64,000 nucleotides of DNA from Coptis chinensis (GCA_015680905.1 CM027380.1:37254001-37318000); one strand, 5' to 3'. Positions 45,077 to 57,914 are shown, counted from the first letter of the stretch. Program-made: numbers and translations. The notes: generated from the letters alone by a model not told the origin.

Positions 45077-48000
45077 ATGACTTCTATTCCTCCAAGCAAG
45101 GCATGGATGAAAGAAAGAAGTCCCTGCCCTAAGTATCTGGAAGGTGTCGAATCATTTATGAAATTTGCCAAAGACCATTCAGGGAATGTAGATTGGTATC
45201 TTTGTCCATGTATAAATTGTCGTAATGTTGGTGGTGGAAGAACTTATAAGGTGGTCAAGGAACATTTAATTTGTGATGGTATAATGACATCCTACACCAC
45301 ATGGTATTGTCATGGCGAACCCATTATTGATGTTGAGCCAAACCAGGAGCGTTGTAGTGCATCTTCTAGTGGCAAGACTCATGAAGAGCAGCCTCGAATG
45401 TTGGATTTGGTGAATGATGCTTTTAGGCGTGTTCTGCCCGAAAGCCTCGATGCGTGCATGAATGAATTGGGTTCATATGGGGATGCTCATGCTGAACGTG
45501 GAGAAGATAATAATTCTGAAAACAATTCACTTGAGGACATAAAAGCTAAAAAGTTATGGGATGATGCAACTCAACCTCTGTATCCCTCATGTGGAGTTGA
45601 GGAAAAAAAATTGTCTGTTATAGTTGGGCTGGTAGGCTTGAAGTCTACGCATAATTGGTCCAATAACAGTTTTGATGAGTTGCGTAAGACACTCAAAAGA
45701 GTTCTCCCCAGTGGTAACACCTTGGCAGAGAGCACAACTGATTGTTTGGAAATGATCAAGTCTCTGGGTATGAATTACATATCTATCCATGCATGCCCCA
45801 ACGATTGTATGTTATATTGGAAAGATAATAAAGCTCTTAAACATTGTACTACATGTGGAGAAGGCAGGTACAGGGCTGAGTTTAATAATAAGTCCTCGCT
45901 TGTACCAAAAAAAGTACTGAGATACTTTCCTTTAACCCCAAGGTTGTGTAGGCTTTACAGGTTAGCCATCTTGTTTGTGGGTAATATTCATTTATGCTGT
46001 TTCCATATAAAAAAAGTTGATATATTTTTTCGTACATATACTCTTGTAGCATTCCGTGGATAGCTGAGATGATGACATGGCATTCAAAATCAGCTTCCCC
46101 ACCAGGATATATGCGCCATCCATCAGATTCTTCTTGTTGGAGGGGAATTGATACCGCGTCACCTGAATTTGCTGCCGAGCTGCATAATGTTAAACTTAGG
46201 CCTTTCAACGATAGATTTAATCCGTTTGGTAACAAGAGTCTTTCTCTCACAAATGTTGGCTGTAATGATTGTTCCTTACAATCTTCCACCTTCATTTTGC
46301 ATGCTAAAAGAGTTTACTATGTTATCATTGTTAATTCCCCGGAAGCCTGACCGGGAAAAACATTGATGTGTATTTGGAACCATTGGTGGATGAGTTGAAA
46401 GATCTATGGAACAATGGATCAACTGTTTTCGACTCTCACAGCAAGACTTCTTTCACAATGAAAGCTATTCTTTTGTGGACCATACAAGATTTCCCGGCAT
46501 ATGGGTATTTATCGGGTTGTAGAACTTCTGGAAAGTATGCTTGTCCGGTCTGCGGTGAAGATATATCCTCAATTAGGCTTAAACACGGGAGTAAACAAGC
46601 TTACATGGGTCACAGGTGCTTTCTACCGGATAACCATCCCTTTAGATCTCAAAAATCTCAGTTTAATGGGAAAGAAGAACATGGGAAGACTCCTAACCGA
46701 TTAACAGGTGACAAAGTACTTGAAAAAGTTAAGAACCTTCAAAATGTGTTTGGAAAAGTAGCATCTAGGAAAAGAAAGAAGCGAGAGGACGATGATGAGA
46801 CTGCATGGTCAAAGAGATCGATCCTATTTGAGTTGCCTTATTGGGAGGTACAATTTTAAAATACGTTATTGTCAATTGTAGTTTAATATCTATTGTTTAA
46901 ACTATAATAAACTATAACCTTTGTGTCTTTACATAATTTGGTCGTTCGTAACAATTTAGATGTGATGCATGTGGAGAAAAATGTTGCTGAAAATCTCATA
47001 GGTACAATAATGGGCGCAAAAAATAAGACTAATAAGGACTGTCTTGCAGCTCGTTTGGACTTAAAGGAGATGAATATTAGGAAAAAGTTGTGGCCTGTAC
47101 AAAATGGGACTAGAACTTTTTTACCACATGCTCCTTTCTTACTTTCAAGAGAAGAGAAAACGTTATTTTGTCAGACCTTGAAAACATTGAAGGTTCATAT
47201 AGGATACAGTTCTAATTGGGCGTATAATGTAAGCATGGAGGATCTTCAGATTAGGTGTCCCAAATCACATGATTATCATATTGTTATTCAACAATTACTG
47301 CCGGTACTATTGATGTATGCCTACAAAGAGCGAAAGCCATTGGGTGCTGCCATTAGACAATTGTCAATATTTTTTAATGTGCTTTGTTCTAAGGTTATTT
47401 GTCGCAAAGAGCTTGAAACTGCTAGCCGACAGATTGTGGAAGTATTATGTGTATTTGAGAAGTACTTTCCTCCATTTTTTCTTTCAATGACACACCTCGT
47501 AGTGCATTTGGCGGAGGAAGCACGTATTTGTGGTCCTGTAAGATTTCGTTGGATGTATCCTTTTGAAAGGTAAGCGAAATGATATATAATTATTCAATTC
47601 AAGTGTTAATTTTTCAAGTGATAATTGTCATTTAAAACCTTAACTTAATGTCTTGTTTTAGGATGATGAGAACATTCAAAACCTATGTTAGGAATAAAAG
47701 GTTTCCGGAAGGGTATATCGCCGAGCGATACCTTATTGAAGAATCAATTTTGTATTGCAATGAATACATGCCAGAAGGTGGGAGTGGAAACCACAAACGA
47801 GCAAGGAAAAATTTCTTGGATGAGCGCTTGTTCTAGTGAATAACTTAGTGGTAAAAAGGGCAAGGTGTACAAACTTTCAAATATCCAGTACGAACAAGTG
47901 AGAAGATGGGTATTGGAGTGCTCTAAAGATGTTGTTAGTTGGAGAGAGTAAGTACAACATCCAGTTCATGATTTTAGACTCTTATACTCAATAATAAAAT

Positions 48001-48836
48001 AACATTTAATGCTTTTACCAGGAAGTACCATTCCTACGAACAAAACCACCCAAGTAAGAAAAGAGGATGAAAGGGGAAATCAGTTGGGAAAGTGACGGAT
48101 TTTATTCCTTGGCTTCGAGAACAGGTTCAAATTAGTAATTATTTAGTTTTATATTGGTTGGTGTCTTTTTATTTGTACAAAAATATTAACATATGCATTT
48201 TGACCGAGTTAGTTGGAAAATGAAGAGATGTCCCCTTTGAAAAAGCTTGCTAAAGTTCCGTTATTTAAAGCTATGTCGTATAACCGATATACAATAAATG
48301 GATATCAATTTTGCACAGCCAAATGTGACAGTACCAAGACAACACAAAACAGTGGGGTTGCCATGAATGCCACGACGAGTTTTCGAGCCAGTGCAAGAGA
48401 TAAGAACTTGATTGATGGAGATGCGACTTATTATGGCATCGTCCAACAGATTCTTGAGCTGGACTATACTGAGTTCAAACAAGTTGTTTTTTTATGTGAT
48501 TGGGTTCGAATAGGAGATAAAGTAAATGGGTGTTCAGTTGATGCAGAAACCAGGTTAACATTTGTGAATTGTAGAAGGTTCATGAGCAGTTCAAAGGAAG
48601 GTGATGAGCCTTTTATTCTTGCTTCTCAAGCACGCCAAGTCTTTTATTGCAAAGATCCCAAAAGAGACGATTGTCGTGTTGTTTTAGATGCTCCTAAGAA
48701 GTTGACCCGAGATGTGGACGCATATGAAGATCCTTTGGTCTTCGAGGCAAGGCTAAAAGCAGATGCTTTTAGATCGACATTAGTAGATGAGGTTGTAGAA
48801 GAAGATATTTGTGAAGGATCATGGGTTGAAAGTTAG
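45077..48836 (+). pseudogene. CACTA TNP2-type transposase gene, frameshifted
   Basis: Exon 1 (45077-45960) encodes the transposase-associated domain (WMKERSPCPKYLEGVESFMK, then VDWYLCPCINCRNVGGGRTY) and the start of Transposase_21 (LKRVLPSGNTLAESTTDCLE, CPNDCMLYWKDN, CTTCGEGRYR). Exon 2 (46050-46847) has PWIAEMMTWHSKSASPPGYM, VMIVPYNLPPSFCMLKEFTM, FPAYGYLSGCRTSGKYACPV and YMGHRCFLPDNHPFR. Exon 3 (about 46930-47569) has NNLDVMHVEKNVAENLIGTI and the DUF4218 start. Exon 4 begins at 47662 (RTFKTYVRNKRFPEGYIAE). A DUF4216-like end lies at 48213-48836 (FKAMSYNRYTINGYQFCTAK). Two shifts near 46250 and 46347, a missing AG before exon 3 and disorder near 47830-48120 suggest it is inactive. Confidence 0.88.
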
Positions 48837-49271
48837 CTGAGTTTTAAAGGTGCATGGACATAGTTAAATGTTATACGCCTTGTTGCTTTTCATATTCATT
48901 TTTCATTTTCTAAACCTTATTTTAGCATCCCTGAATGTCTTACAAATATTATTTTTTTTCTTAATTTGAACAGTGCTTTTGGAATGAATCTAGATTCACA
49001 ACTTGAAGGGATGGAACGTTTGATTCGATTGGGCAATCACATCTTCATGTTTTAATTTAGTGAAACAATTTTTTGTAACTACTAATGTGTATGCATAGAA
49101 TGTGTCTTGCATTTGGCGTACTTTCTTTTGTTGTGTGCATTTTGTAATTGTTAGCTACTGAAATGTAATTGATGATGGAATATTTGAAAAGTGAGTTATG
49201 AATGAAATGAGTTTTTTTGTTATGAAAATGAGGTGTTCTATTTTGTTTTGTGCAATATAGTTTTTAGCACA

Positions 49272-51307
49272 ATGGCATCTAGACAAGCTGAGGGTGGGAG
49301 TGGATCTCAACAAGCTGAGGTGGGAGTGGATCTCGACAAACTAGTGGAGAGCATGGATCCGGGCAGTCTACAGGTGGTAATGTATCTAGACAATCGGAAA
49401 CTGCGAATGCTGGTATATTGTTACTTGGGTTATTTTAAGTATATATATATAAGAGATGCATTTAAGTATTCCTAACTTATACTTGTGTTATTTTAGAACT
49501 TAGATAGAAGATTTTTGTACTATTTGATGAAGATGGAAGACCAGTTGGAGACAAAGCTGCTGAATATAGTAGTCATCTCGGAGAATATAGTCGGGCACAT
49601 GCTTCAATAGCCCATCACAGATGGAAGAATGTGTCAGATGATGATAAGACACTCATATGGAAGCGAATCTTTGTAAATTTGATTACAACTATCTTATAGT
49701 TCAATATTATTGTTTAACTACGCTAACTAATAATCTAATGTAAATATAGGAAGAATATGATTTGTCTGGAACAACGAAAGAAAAAGTCATGGCCAAGGCA
49801 AATGAATATTGGAGGAAGTACAAGAGCAGCTCCCTTAGGAAGGTTTATGATAAGTATAGAACAGATGAAGAAAGGAAAAGGCATTGCCCAGGTGCTGTTA
49901 GAAAAGAAGATTGGGAAAAATTTGTTGACAATGAGTCCACTGAAGCAGCAAAATCTCGTCGAGTTAATGGAAAACTTTCTAGACAGGCTGCGATAGCACG
50001 ACAAAGATCCGGAAGAAAAGGTTCAGCTAGAATTGCTCACGAATTGGTAATCATTATCATATTTAATTTTTACTTTTTGGTGCATTTAGGGTAGTTAAGT
50101 TTCTCGAGGTACTTGTTGTACGTGCACTTTTACTCTTTGGTTCAGGCCTCAATTTCATATCTTCTATGTGTGCACATGCATGTAATATAGTTATCTTGAT
50201 GGCTGTAAATTAGTTACTTACTGTTCACACACCCATTACTATAGTTAAAAAGAAATAACTTGACCCAATGCATTTCTTAGAACTTCACCATGTCCAGCAC
50301 CATTTGCATATCTATTCCAATGGCATTGCATAAAGATCGACCTAATTTTAGCATGGTCTAGCATTTTTGTACATGTAAGTAAGTCTTTATGTGTTTGAAT
50401 ATCTTTATATGTATATGTATAAATTTTTTTTTCCAGAAACTAAAGAACTCTAATGTCCCTGTCACGAGAACGGATGTGTATGTAGTTTTACATACCAATA
50501 GCGACGACACTTGCCCCACACAAGAGCACAGTGACCAAGTGGTGAGACATTTTATAATAGATAACTTATTTGTCAATCATTTTGATGTTTTAGGTTATGA
50601 ACAAATTCTTATTTGTTATATAGGAAAGTATAAAGGAAATTGTTGCTAGTAACCCTGCAAGAACTACGTTGGATTTGGATCATGATCCTGTTGCACAAGT
50701 ATTGGGACGTGATACCAAAGGTCGCTTTCGTGGCTTGGGAGCTGGAGTTAGTAGAAGAGGACTTGACGCTTCAGCTCTAGCAAAAAATCAGCTTAAAATG
50801 CAAAAGGAGATGACTTCAACTCTTATTGGGGAGGTCCAGGATTTGAAGTTGCTGTGTGGAGAATTGCAAAAGGACGTAGCAATGATGAAATCTGGTCAAG
50901 GGTCAAATGTACCATTCTCCCCTTGTTCCGGTTCTTCTCAGGTAAGGTCGAATGCACCTTCCATATAAATTTTTTAGTTCAGATTTTACTCCAAAACATC
51001 TTACTTAATTGATGACATTTATATCTACTATTTGTAGTTGAATCGGATGGGACCAGCACCCCAAGGATTTCCACCTGATTTACGCTCAGCAAGTTGTAAG
51101 TTATACTCAATGCGCCGTGAGCATGTGGCTAATGGAAGGGCAATTATAGGAGAAGAAGTTGGTGGAGAAGTTATCGAAACTTATGATGTTATCTTGGATA
51201 GTGTGCTTGTACCTCATGCTCAAAGTACAAACCGCGCAACTCTTGGAGAGGAGGAGATAGGATCAATTGTCGATTGGCCGAAAGCTCTAACTGTCTTTGA
51301 TCATTAG
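49272..51307 (+). CDS. CACTA TNPA-type protein, six exons, reads open
   Basis: Proposed exons: 49272-49412, 49508-49672, 49750-50046, 50437-50541, 50624-50941 and 51038-51307, all with GT..AG introns. The sum is 1296 nt (431 residues plus stop). The start MASRQAEGGSGSQQAEVGVD follows a probable leader. The middle carries FDEDGRPVGDKAAEYSSHLG, HHRWKNVSDDDKTLIWKRI, EKVMAKANEYWRKYKSSSLR and SRRVNGKLSRQAAIARQRSG, which fits the plant Ptta/En/Spm transposase family (Transposase_24). VLGRDTKGRFRGLGAGVSRR and a helical segment (MQKEMTSTLIGEVQDLKLLC) follow. In En/Spm, TNPA binds subterminal repeats and regulates the promoter. The first exon boundary is the least certain. Its open frame contrasts with the damaged TNP2 gene next to it. 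Confidence 0.8.
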
Positions 51308-52205
51308 CCATTAGGGGTATGAATATCTAAATGTGTGATATCTTACTACATCAGCATCTACTACTAAAAAGGGTTTAGCTAATAGAAAATGCTCTTATTT
51401 TGCAGGATGTGGACTTTTTGCGTGTTGCTTCTCTTTTTGTACATCGGTGTTACTAAAGGTCATGGAAGATGCTCGTAGAAGTCTCATGTTTTTTGTATAT
51501 CAGTGCTTAAGGCAGGATGTGAATGCTTAGATTAACCTCTAGTATTTTGTGTATACCGATGATTTTTTTGTATTAAGTTGATCGTATCCCCTTGTTTTGT
51601 ATATTGGTTCATAGAACACGAATTTGAAGTTACTAGCCTACTGGTTGAAAGTTTGAATCTAGATCTCGTGTATGTTTAACGACGTGTGTGTTTGTATGTA
51701 CCTTTGTACCATTTTCCATGTTTATTTTTTTTCTTTGGTTACTCGTTTATGGATTGCGATGAACAAGCTTTGACATCTCGCCCTGTCTACCGTCAATGGA
51801 GGGAATGGAACTAATGATCTTGAAGCTCTCAAACATGTATTGTATTTTCTTTATGTTTTATAGATTTTTGTTTATTGGGTTTTGGCTGTTGACTTATGGG
51901 ATTCATTATGTTTATTTTCAGATTGCATTCGAATGATTATGATCATTCAGGTGAGTTATCATTTCAAGTTGTCATAACTAGTTCCCTGGGTATCAATTGT
52001 TTGAATAAATACTTAATTTGAGAAATTCAATTTTAGGGTGAGGCAACTGAATGCATGCCTGAGCTTCATTTAAGTTACTTAATTACTTGATTACAATTAC
52101 AATTTCCTTTTTCTCTTATTTGATTGTTTAAGTATAGTTTTGGTTTAAATTTACACTAGTTTGTGCATATCATGCACATGGCATGGTGATTTTATAACTT
52201 GACGT
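51308..52205 (+). other. 3' region of the TNPA-type gene; no further gene recognised
   Basis: Contains T-rich trailing sequence and small exon-like pieces, e.g. a TTTTGCAG acceptor near 51405 and a 31-nt AG..GT-bounded stretch near 51922-51952, but no identifiable coding domain. No CACTA right terminus is found. Confidence 0.4.
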
Positions 52206-52544
52206 GAGCTTGTCTTGCAATGGAACTGGGTATTCCTTTTTTCATGCCTGGTAGCTCTTTTTGTCGATCCATTGTATTTTTACCTGCCTACTATTGGGGG
52301 CTCAAACACGAGCTCGTGTTTGAAAACAGACTCAAATCTGTGAATTGTTGTTACTTGTTTTCGTACCATTGCCGATCTGTTCTACCTCTTGCACATGGTT
52401 ATAAAATTCCATACAACATATGTAGCGCCAAGCTCATGAGTTTTCAGAAGGGGTGAACTTGTCATGGATCCTAAGAAGATTTCTAGGAGGTATTTGAGAT
52501 CAGATTTCCTTATAGATTTGGCAGCAACACTCCCTCTGCCTCAG
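52206..52544 (+). pseudogene. Single exon of a cyclic-nucleotide-gated channel (CNGC) gene
   Basis: One reading frame of 113 codons gives ELVLQWNWVFLFSCLVALFV, DPLYFYLPTIGGSNTSSCLK, FRTIADLFYLLHMVIKFHTT, YVAPSS.VFRRGELVMDPKK and ISRRYLRSDFLIDLAATLPL then PQ. This is segment S1 to S3 of plant CNGC calcium-permeable channels (family text: SSRVFGRGELVMDPKKIARRYL). It ends exactly at a splice donor (CCTCAG|GTACTATC). Two in-frame stops occur: TGA at 52341-52343, and TGA at 52437-52439 where Arg is expected. No neighbouring exon was recognised. It is a decayed genomic fragment, probably captured by the CACTA element or inserted in it. Confidence 0.82.
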
Positions 52545-53386
52545 GTACTATCATGTATTTGCTTCAAGTGAACTCCATTTGTTTTATTTTTTTTGGGTCA
52601 TTTCCTTTTACAATACCAAAATTTTCTTGTTACACACACATAGCATATATAAATGGCCGAAAAACTAGAGGGCGTGGCGTGGTAAAAGTGTATTAGACAA
52701 AAAGGGATATTATTATGTCTTGACTTCTTTTCCTAGGCACGCCAGCGTGGAGGTCTTGAGGGAGTGCACGGCCTCAGAATCTGTTTAGTAATCCAGCTAG
52801 GCCAACCAGGCTGGTTAGGCAGGCTTGCAAAAACAAATTAATCCCTATACCATAATGCCCTAAAAGAGCTCAAATACCAAAAAACCCATAAAAGGGATTG
52901 TGTTAGATTGATAGAGAAGCTCTTGGGTAACGGTGGAGAAGCAACCATAGCAGATAACGCGTCCTAGAGTTTAGACTTCAGAAGTTTCCAAAATGTTGAC
53001 CTAAGAAAACTTCATGAAGTATATTTTCTATTGGATGAGGGAAAGGAAGAGGAGGGGCGTGTGGGTCATTAGTTTGATGGGTAGAGAGGCTTGAAGAGAT
53101 ATGAAGAAGAACAGTCAGAGACCTAGTTGACTAGTTCATATTTTCGTTGGTGTTTGAATTATGGGAAATGTTTGGTTGAAGAACTTTTATGCTTTTTTAA
53201 GAAGTATTGTTTCTATTTTTTGGTGGGTGAACTTTAAAATCAACTATGTAGGTGCTAGAAGGCCTCCTGCCTTCTTTTGAGAACACTGTTTTCATAATGT
53301 CTACACGGGGTGCTTATTTTGATGAATTAGAAGTACTGAAGGAAGATTCCTCAAATTATGATACTTGTGTTCTTTTGGGATACAAT
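52545..53386. other. No gene recognised between CNGC exon and Athila copy 2
   Basis: Mixed sequence. If the channel gene was captured, the first part could be its intron. A short inverted repeat (CCAACCAGGCTGGTT) lies near 52800. No transposon terminus was found. Confidence 0.4.
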
Positions 53387-54924
53387 TGATAAGAGCCCAA
53401 AACTGTAGTTTTAACCCTGTAACAGTCATACTTTTAGACCAATTATGTGAGTAATAAGTAAGAGTTAATACTGATTACGTGTTTTTATGCATTTCAGGCT
53501 TCAAAGTCCATTATGTGCAGAAATGTGCCACTTTAGTGAGATAAAGGAGCAAAAGTCGGTTGCTAAGGAGTTCTGTGATTAAAGGCCAAGATTCAAGAAG
53601 ACAAAGCCTTTCTAAAGCCCGGTCAAAAGCTGAAAAGTCGACGCGGGCAAAAACAACACTCAAAGTCAGCAGAACTTCCGAAGGCCGTATCTTTGGACTC
53701 AGACCACGGAATTGGGCCTACCATATGTCAAAACGACCGGCTCGGAAAGAGGTTTCCAATGATCTAAGACTTGACCTAATCAGAGGAGCAAAAGTGGACG
53801 AAAAGTCTGTTGAAGCCAACTGCAGCTGAAGAGGCCTTTTTAGACTGAAAAAATTGGGTTTTGGGCCTGATTCTCTGGCCCAAAACATGGCTCCAAGCCC
53901 ATGCACGATTTTTGGATCTGAAGTATAAAAACAAGAGCTTGACTCTTTGTTAATGGTAGATAGTTAGACCTAGATTAGTTAGCCTCCATTAATTAGTTTT
54001 AGAAATTCAATTAGTTAATTAATTAGTTTTTCATATCTTGTTTTAGATCTAGTTTCATGTTTAATTAATTAGTTTAGAACAAAGTAGATTATTAATTTAG
54101 TATTTGAATCATTGTTTTATTATTCATTAAATTAATAAAATCGTGTTCTTGATAATCTAGTTTCATTTCCATTAATTGTTTAGTTTCAATTCTTAGATTC
54201 AATTACTTGTCATTATTAGTTTCAATTAATTCTTGCATGATTAGTTCCAATTGAGTTTAAATAAGTAAAGTTCAAATCTTTATATCATGTCTTGTTTGAA
54301 TTCCATTAGGAATGATAGCGTGATGATTCTCGGCTAAACCTCCATTTGAGGGGGGTTGAGAAGCCTTGATGAAAGCTTGATTCGATTATCGTAGAAATCG
54401 TCGTAATTTCCTTTCCACTCTAGAAATGATTAGTTCACCATGAGAATGGGTGTAATCGTTCACATGCTAGTTATGAATTGGTAGAAATGCCATGTGTAAT
54501 TAGGGATTAGGAGTAACCCAGTTGATCTCTAAGCGATTCAATTCGATTCTGACGATTAATCGATAGTAGGATTAAGTCGAAGTTAAGGTGGAATCAATCC
54601 CCTCTACCTCCTTATCATAGAATCGACGTAGCATTCCCATAGTTGTTCTAATAATTCGACTAGTTGCATCTTGTGGGTAGTTGCATCGTAGTCTAGTTGC
54701 CATTTCGTAAATCTCTCATTAGACTTTAGTTAAGATTACTTATACGTAGAGAACACAGCATGCAGAAGGACTAGGAGTGGAATGAATCATCTACTCCACT
54801 ATATCTCATAGGATTGAGAGTAGAAATCTTTGATAAATATAGGCACGTATTAAGTTTTAGTTTACTTACGTTTTGAGTTTCATCGTTCATTTCGTAGGTA
54901 AACTATCATTTTTATGTTTTATCA
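53387..54924 (+). repeat. Athila copy 2 5' LTR, 1538 bp
   Basis: Begins TGATAAGAGCCCAAAACTGT and ends GTTTTATCA. Contains the blocks shared with the other two Athila LTRs. The open frame at 53560-53829 lies inside the LTR and is not treated as a gene. Confidence 0.9.
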
Positions 54925-54926
54925 CA

Positions 54927-54940
54927 TGGCGCCGCTGCCA
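54927..54940 (+). promoter_or_regulatory. Athila primer-binding site
   Basis: TGGCGCCGCTGCCA two bases inside the 5' LTR, close to the TGGCGCCGTTGCC-type PBS (tRNA-Asp) used by Athila elements. Confidence 0.75.
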
Positions 54941-55485
54941 TCTTAGTTTCACTTTCGCATTGTTTTCGTAGTATAAGTACTCTTCTTAAAGTCCCATTTC
55001 ACCCACCCACCCTTGTTCAATTCTAACTGTGGTTGTCTTTTTCAGCATTAAACTTCCTCGAAAAAAAAAATAAAAAAAAAAATTGCACGGAGCGCAACCC
55101 GCGCCCAAATCGAGCGCCACCGCTCATATTCTTACTATCGAAGTTGAAGCGACCAGCGCTTTAAACCGAGCGACCAGCTAAAACACTGTAACTTCGAAAT
55201 TTAAGTTGGTAGCGACCAGCTTCAAAATGAGCATGCCAGCGACGACATGAATTTTGCCGGATTTCCATAGGTTTGATTCGAACTTCGATTTTTCAAGTTT
55301 TTCAATGTTCTAACTTGTTATATACACTGAACACGCGTAAACAAGACACTATTTATAAGCAAAGCAAGGACGCAATCAGGTATTCCTTTCTTCCACACCT
55401 CGCATCTCCTGTTAGAGGTTTATACTAGTATATCAGAATTGTTTGGAGTGTTGACGTGTTTACCTAAGTTTGGTCTTAGCCTTGT
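54941..55485 (+). other. Athila copy 2 leader with GAGCG/ACCAGCG words
   Basis: Non-coding leader between PBS and gag. An A-rich tract (about 55060-55082) is followed by a GC-richer stretch with repeated GAGCGACCAGC, GCGACCAGC and GAGCGC words (55090-55250). Related wording occurs on the minus strand of copy 3 at 62190-62420. Confidence 0.6.
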
Positions 55486-56656
55486 ATGAGATTAAGGTCT
55501 GGTCGAACAAAAACACCGAATGTAATTACACAACAACGTCAACAAACAAGTCTATCTAGTATACCACCCACTACACCTCTAGCTACTATTTCACACACAC
55601 CACCTGATATAATGCCTGAAGAAGGAGAGACTCCTCTCTCTGACTTCAACAAAGCCTTGAGCGATAGCCCCAAATCTTGCATCGTTCTAGCAAACCCAGT
55701 TGGGGATTTCCGAATCCCCCCAAATATTTTTAATTTGTTACCCGTTTTTCATGGTTTAGACCATGAAAAACCTTATCAGCACATGCGTAGGATTGAACAA
55801 GTCATAACAACATTCCACCATCCTACGGTTGGTGCGGAACAAATTAAACTGAGGGTATTCCCTTTCACCTTAGCCGATAAGGCGGCGTCTTGGTTAACTG
55901 CCCAAACGCCTAATTCTGTGGACTCGTGGGTTAAACTTGTTCAGCTATTTATGGAACATTTTTACCCAACCCTAAAGACGGATGAGATGCTTTCCAAGAT
56001 TCATTTCTTTCGACAAAATCCTTATGAATCATTTTCAGATGCTTGGAATTGTTTCACCGATCTCCTTATAGAGTGTCCACATCAGAACCTAGCGAAAGAC
56101 ACGTTAGTTCGTGCCTTTTTCAAAGGACTTCTACACCACCATAAAGAAGTCCTTGACATAATGAATGGGGGTAGTTTCTTAAGCAAAGGAGCCTTGGAGG
56201 CTTATAGATTTTTAGAGGATCAAACTAAGCGAAATAACAACTTGGGGGGGGGGGGGTAGTGACGATATCCACTGCTCCACTAGTTCTTCTAATACAGTTA
56301 AGGCCGCCGATAGGTTTGAAATTAAATATGATCCAGAGCTTAAAACTCTAATCGAATCACTCACTAAAAAGGTAGAGGCCATTTCTGTTCAACAAAAGCC
56401 TATCCCCGTCATGAATGTAAATTCAAATCCATGTAGTTTCTGTTGGAGCCCTGAGCATCCCGACTTCCACTGTCCTATAGCCTATGAACAGGCTTGTTCC
56501 ATTAATAGTGAACCTAACGCCCCTTGGAGACAAAATCCCAACTTCGGTTGGAGAAATAACCAACACGTCACCCCTCCAAGGTACAATAATCAATATGTTA
56601 GGCCAACGCACAGTTTTATCCAAGCTCCACCACGACAAGGGCGAGTCGTCGGGTAA
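55486..56656 (+). pseudogene. Athila gag region
   Basis: Starts MRLRSGRTKTPNVITQQRQQ, then FRIPPNIFNLLPVFHGLDHE, LRVFPFTLADKAASWLTAQT, FYPTLKTDEMLSKIHFFRQN and ESFSDAWNCFTDLLIECPHQ, the Retrotrans_gag signature of Athila. A zinc-knuckle-like CSFCWSPEHPDFHCP lies near 56430-56480. It belongs to a broken element. Confidence 0.88.
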
Positions 56657-57316
56657 TTTTAATAATTATAGCAACCAAGTGCAACCTCGACAAGGTCAAG
56701 CACAAGGTCAAAGTAGTTATAATAATTATAATGCTAATAGAGGTATCGTTCCTAAATAATAACTATCAAAATCCCCATAAATAATTCACGAGATAGTTCG
56801 GTCACACCACTTTCGTGACTACTACACCCACACAACCGATCGTCTTGACACCTTCATACAAGTGAGCCAAAAACTTTTTCAAACCATGGCTCAATCTAAC
56901 CAACAGCGGCTTCTATAATCTGTTAATAATTTAAGCCAACAAATTGGCCCAAGATAAAGCCCAACCCAAAGGTGTGTTTCCGATCATCACAATACCTAAT
57001 CCTAAAATAACAAACACAGCCTTTGAGGTAACCGATAATACTAGTAATGAATATGAAAATGTAGGTGAGCTAAATGCCATCACCACTCTCCGTTCTGGCA
57101 GAGTGGTTGATAACAAAGTAACTATGCCTATAGTTACCCCACCAAGAGTAACCCTACACCGCTATTTTACTAGATAATTGAAATAGAAACTGAAGAGCCT
57201 ACCCTGTAGAGGTACCAGTTATAACACAACCTAAGAAACAGAAAGCCAAGGTTAAACATCCAGGTGATACTATTGCTAAATATAGAGAGAAACCACCGTT
57301 TCCACAAAAATTAGCC

Positions 57317-57914
57317 ATGTTAACTAGGGATACAAATTATGAGGAGATTAGGGACGTTTTCAAGAATCTAACTATAAACCTTCCCTTCCTAGAAGCTATT
57401 AAAAAGCTACCACACCATGCTAAGTTTCTTAAGGAGTTGTGTACTACTAGGCGTAAGACCAATATACCAAAAGACGCGCCTTTTAACGTAACAATTCCCA
57501 ACTCTATCTGAACATAATGGGATTGTTAAGTACAAGGACCCTGGTCGTCCTACTGTACAATGCACCTTAGGAGATTCCTATACGACGACCGCGTTATTAG
57601 ACCTAGGGGCTAGTGTTAACTTACTTCTGTTTTATTTGTATAGACAAATAGGTCTAGACGAGATGCAACCCACTAAAATGACGTTGCAATTAGCTGATCG
57701 GTCTATTAAGTATCCTAAGGGTGTGGTCGAAAATGTCTTTGGTAAAATTCAGAATTTCTACTATCCGCTGATTTTGTCATCCTCGATACGAGAAGTCGCT
57801 AACGACTCTGTCCATCATCTTAGGGCGTCCTTTCTTCGCAAGTGTGCCAATCGCTCATTAATTGCCGCGATGGTTCGATGTCCATGTCTTTTGGCCATCT
57901 TGCTGTTGAAGTAA
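57317..57914 (+). pseudogene. Athila protease region
   Basis: Contains FLEAIKKLPHHAKFLKELCT and RRKTNIPKDAPFNVTI, the usual Athila linker, then the retropepsin-like LLDLGASVNLL and the KMTLQLADRSIKYPKGVVEN block that follows it in Athila. It looks broken. Confidence 0.8.

Larger units (their letters stand above)
39669..53386 (+). mobile_element. En/Spm (CACTA) transposon; right end not in window
   Basis: The left terminus CACTACACCAGAATTTAAG begins at 39669 after ATT (39666-39668), the expected 3-bp target site. The intact counterpart in Athila copy 3 (GAAGAATTCAGTTAGC near 61965) confirms the junction. Subterminal CCGTC(T/G)TA words at 39744, 39765 and 39855 resemble TNPA-binding repeats. 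On the plus strand it carries a TNP2-type gene (45077-48836) and a TNPA-type gene (49272-51307). About 5 kb of 5' sequence holds a TauE/SafE exon and a GC-rich block. No matching right terminus (..CTGGTGTAGTG) is visible before Athila copy 2 interrupts at 53387, so the true end is unknown. Confidence 0.85.

Noticed and set aside
53560-53829. 89-codon basic open frame on the plus strand
   Set aside because: Lies wholly inside the Athila copy 2 LTR and its counterpart positions in the other LTRs are not open.
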